This document shows positions 59,353-64,000 of a stretch of 64,000 nucleotides of DNA, one piece after another; the first letter of the stretch is position 1; each line of letters opens with the position of its first letter. The stretch spans positions 124,001 to 188,000 of the forward strand of contig NZMW01000002.1 in the NCBI GenBank assembly GCA_002694685.1. The letters run 5' to 3'. Source of the stretch: Balneola sp. (GTDB lineage Bacteria; Bacteroidota; Rhodothermia; Balneolales; Balneolaceae). The notes under the pieces were generated by a model. The model had not been told where the DNA came from. It did not search any database and saw only the letters and a list, made by a program, of their open reading frames with translations. The translations under genes were made by a program, and so were the position numbers.

Positions 59353-62352
59353 TTACTTCAGCAGAATCATCTTTTTAGTTTCGGAAAGTTTACCGGAAGT
59401 GAGGCGATAGATATAAACACCACTTGGTAAATTTCGGGCATAAAAAGTAAAGGTATGGTCTCCGCTATTCATCGGTTCATTAACCAGCTTTTGGACTTCC
59501 TGTCCCAGCATATTATACACGCTGAGTTGTACCGGCCCGGCTTTAGCCAATGAAAACGTTATTTTCGTAGTTGGGTTGAAAGGATTCGGGTAGTTCTGAT
59601 TTAGAGTAAATGCCCGAGGGGTTTCGTTATTCTTCTCATTGCTGTTGATGATGCCGTCATTTGAAGCCCCGGGAGTTCCACCTAACTCTGATGATGCTTC
59701 CCAGCTTGCAGCCAGAGAATTATCAGAATCAATAGCTTTTAAAGACAGGGTGTATCCGGTTCCATCTGCTTCGGCTGGCCATGGGGATTCATCGTCATAC
59801 TCAACCATATCAATCAAAGAACCATTGGCATTATAAATCCGAACCTGATCGCTGCCTCCAGCCAATCCAAAATCAACTTCTCCTTTAACAAAAGTGACGT
59901 TGGGATGTATTTCTTTGAAGGCTGTGGTGTCGTTTGAAAGAACGAGGTAGCCATTAGCGGAAATTGAGACACCATCGGGGATTATGAATTCATGAGTGTC
60001 ATCTTCATCTTTATATACCCAGCCAGAGACATCAATAGCTGTAGTAGAATAATTATGAAGTTCAACCCAATCGCCGGCTTCGGCTTCATCGCTTGAGTTA
60101 TAATTAATCTCGTTGATCACAATTTCATCATTCTCTACTGCCCGGTAGGTTGCTTCAATTTCAACAGGGTTTGTGGTAAGCGGGAGGTTGAACATATTTC
60201 CGGTTCCGCTGACTTCTCCATTTACAAGCCAAGAATCAACTTCGAACCCTTCTTGCGGGCTTGCTTGCAGAGAGATGGAAGTATTCTCAAAATAAATGCC
60301 AGACCAATCCTCGGAGGAAATATCTGGCGTAATAGAATTCAGCTGAATGGCGCCTTCAGTAGATTGAGCAAGAGTCACTAAAACAGTATCAGTTTGCAGG
60401 GTATCTTTAATTTCAGCATAGATGCGAGCAGGATAGTCGAGCACATAAGGAACGGCGAGGCCATAGTCGTCAGCACCAAGTCCGTAGTAGAAATATTCCA
60501 TGCTATAGGTTCTGTTTTTGCCGCTTATGGTTTCCCAGTTATCATCCCAGCGGTCAATATCGCGAGGCATTTCCGGGTTGATGGCAGCGTCAATGGAGTC
60601 AATTAACCCGATCATATAGCTGGGTTCAAAAGCCGTGTTTAGCATATCGGCTAAACGGTTCAGGAATATTTCACGATAAGTCGGGTTTTGGATCATGCGG
60701 CCAATCAGCCAGAATCCGGCAGGTTCTTCCGCCAGGTATGAAGTGAAAACATCTGTATAGGTTCCAGGTTCACCGTCAAAGTTTCTCCACCAGTCAAAAT
60801 CATGGGAGATATAATGCCATTTTCCGCCTGTTTCCTGAGGTCTCCAATAGCGCAGGTTGTTAGGATCTCCGTGAGAAGTATAAACCTGATATACCCAGTG
60901 ATCCGTAAAGCTTTCCAGGTCAATGAGAGAATCAGCCAGGGCAAAAAACTCAGGCTCGCTAAGTGATTCATTTTGAAATACGGCCAAAAGGTCTTCATAA
61001 TTGTCATAGCTGCCGTCCTTCACATCATCATAGTCCTTAATCATGTCGATATCGTCATAGCCGTAGCGGGATTCCACAAAATCATCGCTCTTGCGCTCTT
61101 GCAAATTATAAATCCCCCAATACTTCCCGTTAATGTAGAGGATGACAGGCTCATAAGCCTGCATGGCATTCTTGTGCCCCCATTGCAAGTTGATGGTGTA
61201 CATAAGCTCGTTCAGTAAGCGTGAACGTTCTTCAGCCCCAGCGCGCAACTGAAATCCATCGTAATTGGTGTAATCATTTTGCGGAAAGAGCTCATACTCC
61301 AGTTCGTCAATCCCATACTCCGCGTTATTATTGATGGTGAATGATTTTTTATGAAATCCACGGCTGAAGTTACCGGCCATTCCGGCTCCGGCAGAAAACT
61401 CAAATTCAATAGCGCCATTTTCAGCGATGTATTCTATGTGAACCGGATATTCAAACTCTTCATAGTAATTGGCTCCGAAATACGGGAAGCTTCCGGTAGT
61501 TTCGGCGGTGTCACCAATCACATACATTCCTTTTTCATAGTCGAAGAGGCTATCAGGCTCCATCACAAATGATACAACCGGAATGGTGTGGCTCTCATCA
61601 AAAAAATAACTGTTGGTTGTAACATCACTTGCGGCCAGCCCCGGTGCTATGGCAATGGCTCGGATAACCGAAGAACTGTCAACGGTAATAGGTCCTTCAT
61701 ACAAAGTTGAGTTTGAGGTGGGAACTGCGCCGCCAACTTCATACCTGATTTCCGCATTGGAAGAAGGGGTAGTAATGCCAACAACTTGCGAGCCTGCATA
61801 GAAGCCGGTTTCTAAACTAAATTCAGGAGCTTCTGCCTGATCCTGCATTTGGCCACCTGAGTTACTGGCACCCGGTGTTGGAGTTAGAAACTGAAAAGAA
61901 CCGGTTCCATCAGGAATTCGACCCCAGGCAATGTCTTCTGTTTGTTCACCGAAAGAAACGGAGTCGATGCGGGTAACGCCATCTTTATCAGTCAGGATAA
62001 CAAACTCCCCGCCTGCACTCAATTTTGTATCAACATGGAGCGGGCCCTGATCGGTGTCTTCATCAAACCAAAGGATGAGGTATGCTCCGGGAGCAATAGT
62101 CGTTGCCGCACTTTGTCCGGTTGGAATCTGCCACTTATCGAATTCATCAGGATCATCAGACACATACATGCCGCCAAAGTTGATGGAGACATCAGAGGTG
62201 TTATAAATTTCAACCCAGTCGTCTGATTGGCCATTTTCATCTTCATGAGAAGCACTGTTGGAAGCTACAATCTCATTAATTTTTATTTGAGCCTGTACGG
62301 AAAAAGTAGCTGTGAAAGCGAATAACAGGACTAGGGCTGAAAATTTTTTCAT
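59353..62352 (-). CDS. CotH-kinase-like, lamin-tail-domain secreted protein with sorting domain
   Basis: Exported multidomain protein of 999 residues. Signal peptide to about residue 21 (ATFSVQAQ). Domains in order: lamin-tail domain (about 22-165, INEIVASNSASHEDENGQSD, DDWVEIYNTSDV), a chitobiase-like beta module (about 180-250), CotH-kinase-like domain (about 255-650, with ILYINGKYWGIYNLQERKSD and WHYISHDFDWWRNFDG, the HDFDW block corresponding to the catalytic DFD region), a beta module (about 660-745), a second lamin-tail domain (about 750-890, VINEINYNSSDEAEAGDWVE) and the sorting domain NYPNPFNPTTKITFSLAKAG. Likely surface-exposed; kinase activity is not proven. Confidence 0.88.
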   Translation of the reverse strand: MKKFSALVLLFAFTATFSVQAQIKINEIVASNSASHEDENGQSDDWVEIYNTSDVSINFGGMYVSDDPDEFDKWQIPTGQSAATTIAPGAYLILWFDEDTDQGPLHVDTKLSAGGEFVILTDKDGVTRIDSVSFGEQTEDIAWGRIPDGTGSFQFLTPTPGASNSGGQMQDQAEAPEFSLETGFYAGSQVVGITTPSSNAEIRYEVGGAVPTSNSTLYEGPITVDSSSVIRAIAIAPGLAASDVTTNSYFFDESHTIPVVSFVMEPDSLFDYEKGMYVIGDTAETTGSFPYFGANYYEEFEYPVHIEYIAENGAIEFEFSAGAGMAGNFSRGFHKKSFTINNNAEYGIDELEYELFPQNDYTNYDGFQLRAGAEERSRLLNELMYTINLQWGHKNAMQAYEPVILYINGKYWGIYNLQERKSDDFVESRYGYDDIDMIKDYDDVKDGSYDNYEDLLAVFQNESLSEPEFFALADSLIDLESFTDHWVYQVYTSHGDPNNLRYWRPQETGGKWHYISHDFDWWRNFDGEPGTYTDVFTSYLAEEPAGFWLIGRMIQNPTYREIFLNRLADMLNTAFEPSYMIGLIDSIDAAINPEMPRDIDRWDDNWETISGKNRTYSMEYFYYGLGADDYGLAVPYVLDYPARIYAEIKDTLQTDTVLVTLAQSTEGAIQLNSITPDISSEDWSGIYFENTSISLQASPQEGFEVDSWLVNGEVSGTGNMFNLPLTTNPVEIEATYRAVENDEIVINEINYNSSDEAEAGDWVELHNYSTTAIDVSGWVYKDEDDTHEFIIPDGVSISANGYLVLSNDTTAFKEIHPNVTFVKGEVDFGLAGGSDQVRIYNANGSLIDMVEYDDESPWPAEADGTGYTLSLKAIDSDNSLAASWEASSELGGTPGASNDGIINSNEKNNETPRAFTLNQNYPNPFNPTTKITFSLAKAGPVQLSVYNMLGQEVQKLVNEPMNSGDHTFTFYARNLPSGVYIYRLTSGKLSETKKMILLK

Positions 62353-62381
62353 AGGAAGTTAAAATATGATGAGACCAATTA

Positions 62382-62398
62382 GCGCTCAGGATGACAAC
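62382..62398. repeat. Solo right end of family B repeat
   Basis: GCGCTCAGGATGACAAC matches the right terminus of the elements at 51993 and 56793 exactly, without the rest of the element. It lies 30 bases upstream of the CotH-type start codon. Confidence 0.6.
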
Positions 62399-62481
62399 TT
62401 CAGGTACGTTATCTTGAACTCACGTTAAGTTTATTAAAAGAAAGATAACGAATTGCCGAATTCTGCTGTGATTAGAATTCT

Positions 62482-63261
62482 TTATTGTAAGGAAGAGAGT
62501 AACTCACGGGCTTGCCCTAAATTCCAGTCGTCTATATAATTTTCAGGGGTGATTTTAAGAACTTCTTTTAAAGTCTGAGTAGCTTTTGCATTCTCACCGG
62601 CACGCTCATAATGGCGGGCTAAATCGAGTTTATACCGCAGGGTTTGGTCAGGATCTAATCTGATGGCTTTTTGCATGTATTGCACTGCTTTTTGGTTGGA
62701 AGCTCCTTCAGGCACACCCTGAGAAAATAACCCGGCTGCAAATTTTTGAGCCGTCCCAATGTTTGCAACTTTACTGTGCCAAAGTCCTAACAAATGCCAG
62801 GCCGGACCATAATCCGGAAGCAATTCAACGGCTTTTTCGGAATGCTTTTTGACCACGTGTGATTTCTTAATCCGGGTTTGAGTATCCGATAAATCGGATA
62901 TCCGTCCATTGGCTATGGCATATACAAAATGAGAGTAACCCTGGTTTGGATAAAGCCGAATCGTTTTTTCAGCGTATTTAAGAGCTTCCTGATAATTGCT
63001 CATCATTTCTTCTTCCGAATCATACCGATAGCCAACCCGTGCATATAGCAGGCTTGTATGCCAAAGGGCTTCAAAGTTGGTGCTATTTGCTTTAAGTACT
63101 TTTTGATAGGCTGCCAATGCTTTCTTTTCTTCACTCTGATCAAAATAGGAATGGGCGACTGTTAAAAGGGAATCTTCGGAAGTACTCTGCCCAACCCCAC
63201 GGGTTTGGATAGTGAAGGTCAGAATCAGCATCAATAAAAATGGATGTAAAAAAGTATTCAT
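62482..63261 (-). CDS. Secreted or periplasmic TPR protein
   Basis: Protein of 259 residues from the ATG at 63261 (MNTFLHPFLLMLILTFTIQT), whose signal peptide ends near TRGVGQS. A longer in-frame start at 63354 would place a charged stretch before this signal and is not favoured. TPR-like helix pairs are visible, for example EKKALAAYQKVLKANSTNFE, AEKTIRLYPNQGYSHFVYAI, EKAVELLPDYGPAWHLLGLW and VQYMQKAIRLDPDQTLRYKL, then NAKATQTLKEVLKITPENYI. Probably a scaffold in the envelope. It is divergent from the lipoprotein at 63403. Confidence 0.84.
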   Translation of the reverse strand: MNTFLHPFLLMLILTFTIQTRGVGQSTSEDSLLTVAHSYFDQSEEKKALAAYQKVLKANSTNFEALWHTSLLYARVGYRYDSEEEMMSNYQEALKYAEKTIRLYPNQGYSHFVYAIANGRISDLSDTQTRIKKSHVVKKHSEKAVELLPDYGPAWHLLGLWHSKVANIGTAQKFAAGLFSQGVPEGASNQKAVQYMQKAIRLDPDQTLRYKLDLARHYERAGENAKATQTLKEVLKITPENYIDDWNLGQARELLSSLQ

Positions 63262-63402
63262 ACGCTTAAAATAAAATTTTAAGAACGCTTTTTGTATAAC
63301 CGTAACCTCTAAATTTATTATTCTCATAACTGGCGCATGATCATGTGATAGCAATAGTAATATCTAACGGTTAAAGTCTCATACAGTTACACTAAATAAA
63401 CC

Positions 63403-64000
63403 ATGCAGAAAAGCTCTTTACAAATTTTCTTCTTTAGCGGCCTCTTATTTATCTCTTTCTTTCTGTCATGTGATAATACGCTAAAACCTATCGATACTGA
63501 TTTTGGTATTTATGCAGTATATGGAGCTTTAGATCTGAATAAAGAAACGAATTTTATTCGGGTCAGAGATTTAAATCAACCTTTTACTGAGGATGCTACA
63601 CGTGAAATTGACGCCGAGGTAACTCTTGAAAATCTGGAATCCGGCTTTAGTGAAGTTTTTCAGGATCGCAGGGAATTCTTCCAAGGTGTATATCAGCATA
63701 ACTTTGAAGTTGAGCAAATCATAGAACCTAACACGGAATACCGCTTAACCGTCACCCGATCTGATGGGGCTTCCGTTGTGTTAAACACTAATACACCCTC
63801 AAAACCGGAACCTTTGGCTGAACCCTTGAATCAGGATTGCTATACCCCAATTGATATAACATTTGACCCGGTTTACAGTGGTTCCATTGTGTTTTTTATT
63901 GAATATGTCGCTGCAGAATTACCACCACCTGTGAGGCAGGGAAGGTATATCATACAAAATGAAGATAATCCGGGTGGAGCCTTGGTGTATACTTTTACCC
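63403..64000 (+). CDS. Lipoprotein of unknown function, 3' end outside window
   Basis: Open frame from the ATG at 63403 to the window end (199 codons). It has a lipoprotein signal FFSGLLFISFFLSC (Cys23). The mature part shows beta strands: FGIYAVYGALDLNKETNFIR, DAEVTLENLESGFSEVFQDR and EPNTEYRLTVTRSDGASVVL, followed by PSKPEPLAEPLNQDCYTPID. The layout resembles DUF4249-type surface lipoproteins, but I would not assert that family. The C-terminus is cut by the window. Confidence 0.72.
   Translation, partial: MQKSSLQIFFFSGLLFISFFLSCDNTLKPIDTDFGIYAVYGALDLNKETNFIRVRDLNQPFTEDATREIDAEVTLENLESGFSEVFQDRREFFQGVYQHNFEVEQIIEPNTEYRLTVTRSDGASVVLNTNTPSKPEPLAEPLNQDCYTPIDITFDPVYSGSIVFFIEYVAAELPPPVRQGRYIIQNEDNPGGALVYTFT

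Overview
The window reads as chromosomal DNA of a marine Balneolota or Bacteroidota-related bacterium, close to Balneola or Gracilimonas in style. This is inferred from gene content, not from a search. The indications are a SusC/SusD outer-membrane pair, a GldC-like protein, many lipoproteins with a Cys lipobox, three secreted proteins ending in a PNPFNPTT-type C-terminal sorting domain (typical of the Balneolota/Rhodothermota/Ignavibacteria groups), and mostly weak Shine-Dalgarno signals. I see no rRNA, tRNA, CRISPR array, prophage or transposase. Most of the window is ordinary chromosome, with one accessory surface-polysaccharide patch (34.7-41.5 kb) and many small intergenic repeats.

Layout. 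1-1.6 kb: 5' part of adenosylhomocysteinase followed by a TlpA-like thioredoxin lipoprotein. 1.9-6.4 kb: SusC/SusD pair closed by a strong terminator. 6.4-13.5 kb: L-2-hydroxyglutarate oxidase, an SdpR/SdpI-like autoregulated pair with a secreted hydrolase, and a large FAD/Fe-S D-2-hydroxyacid dehydrogenase. 13.6-18.7 kb: secreted cytochrome c-like protein, RecN, a four-helix-bundle gene inside an inverted repeat, an RluD-type pseudouridine synthase and a CNNM/CBS membrane protein. 18.8-26.4 kb: a co-oriented surface locus holding a beta-helix protein, a 1437-residue multi-repeat sorted protein, a CsgG-like protein and an LPP20-like protein. 26.6-34.5 kb: aspartate kinase, a YhiN-type flavoprotein, LysA, a large permease fused to an EIIA-like domain, and HisS.

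34.7-41.5 kb: polysaccharide genes comprising an HprK-like P-loop protein, a flippase, three glycosyltransferases and a decayed PIG-L deacetylase fragment. 41.5-46.4 kb: YfhO membrane protein, GatC, and the phosphotransferase proteins HPr and Enzyme I. 46.5-51.2 kb: SodC, an acyltransferase, a bile-acid/sodium-type symporter, a hydrolase, a VOC protein and a probably frameshifted membrane-anchored gene. 51.4-58.7 kb: lipoprotein, ABC-F ATPase, GldC-like protein, MEMO-like protein, Nth and GlyS. 58.8-64 kb: TonB-C-type lipoprotein, CotH/lamin-tail secreted protein, TPR protein and the start of another lipoprotein.

How the parts may work together. HPr carries both His15 and Ser46 and sits with Enzyme I but no sugar-specific EII genes. 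The only EIIA-like module in view is fused to the amino-acid-type permease at 31.1 kb, so a regulatory phosphotransfer chain controlling transport is a reasonable hypothesis. The CsgG-like and LPP20-like proteins next to the very large sorted protein suggest a dedicated cell-surface assembly. The intergenic DNA holds several hairpin and inverted-repeat families that recur across the window and were recognised by eye.
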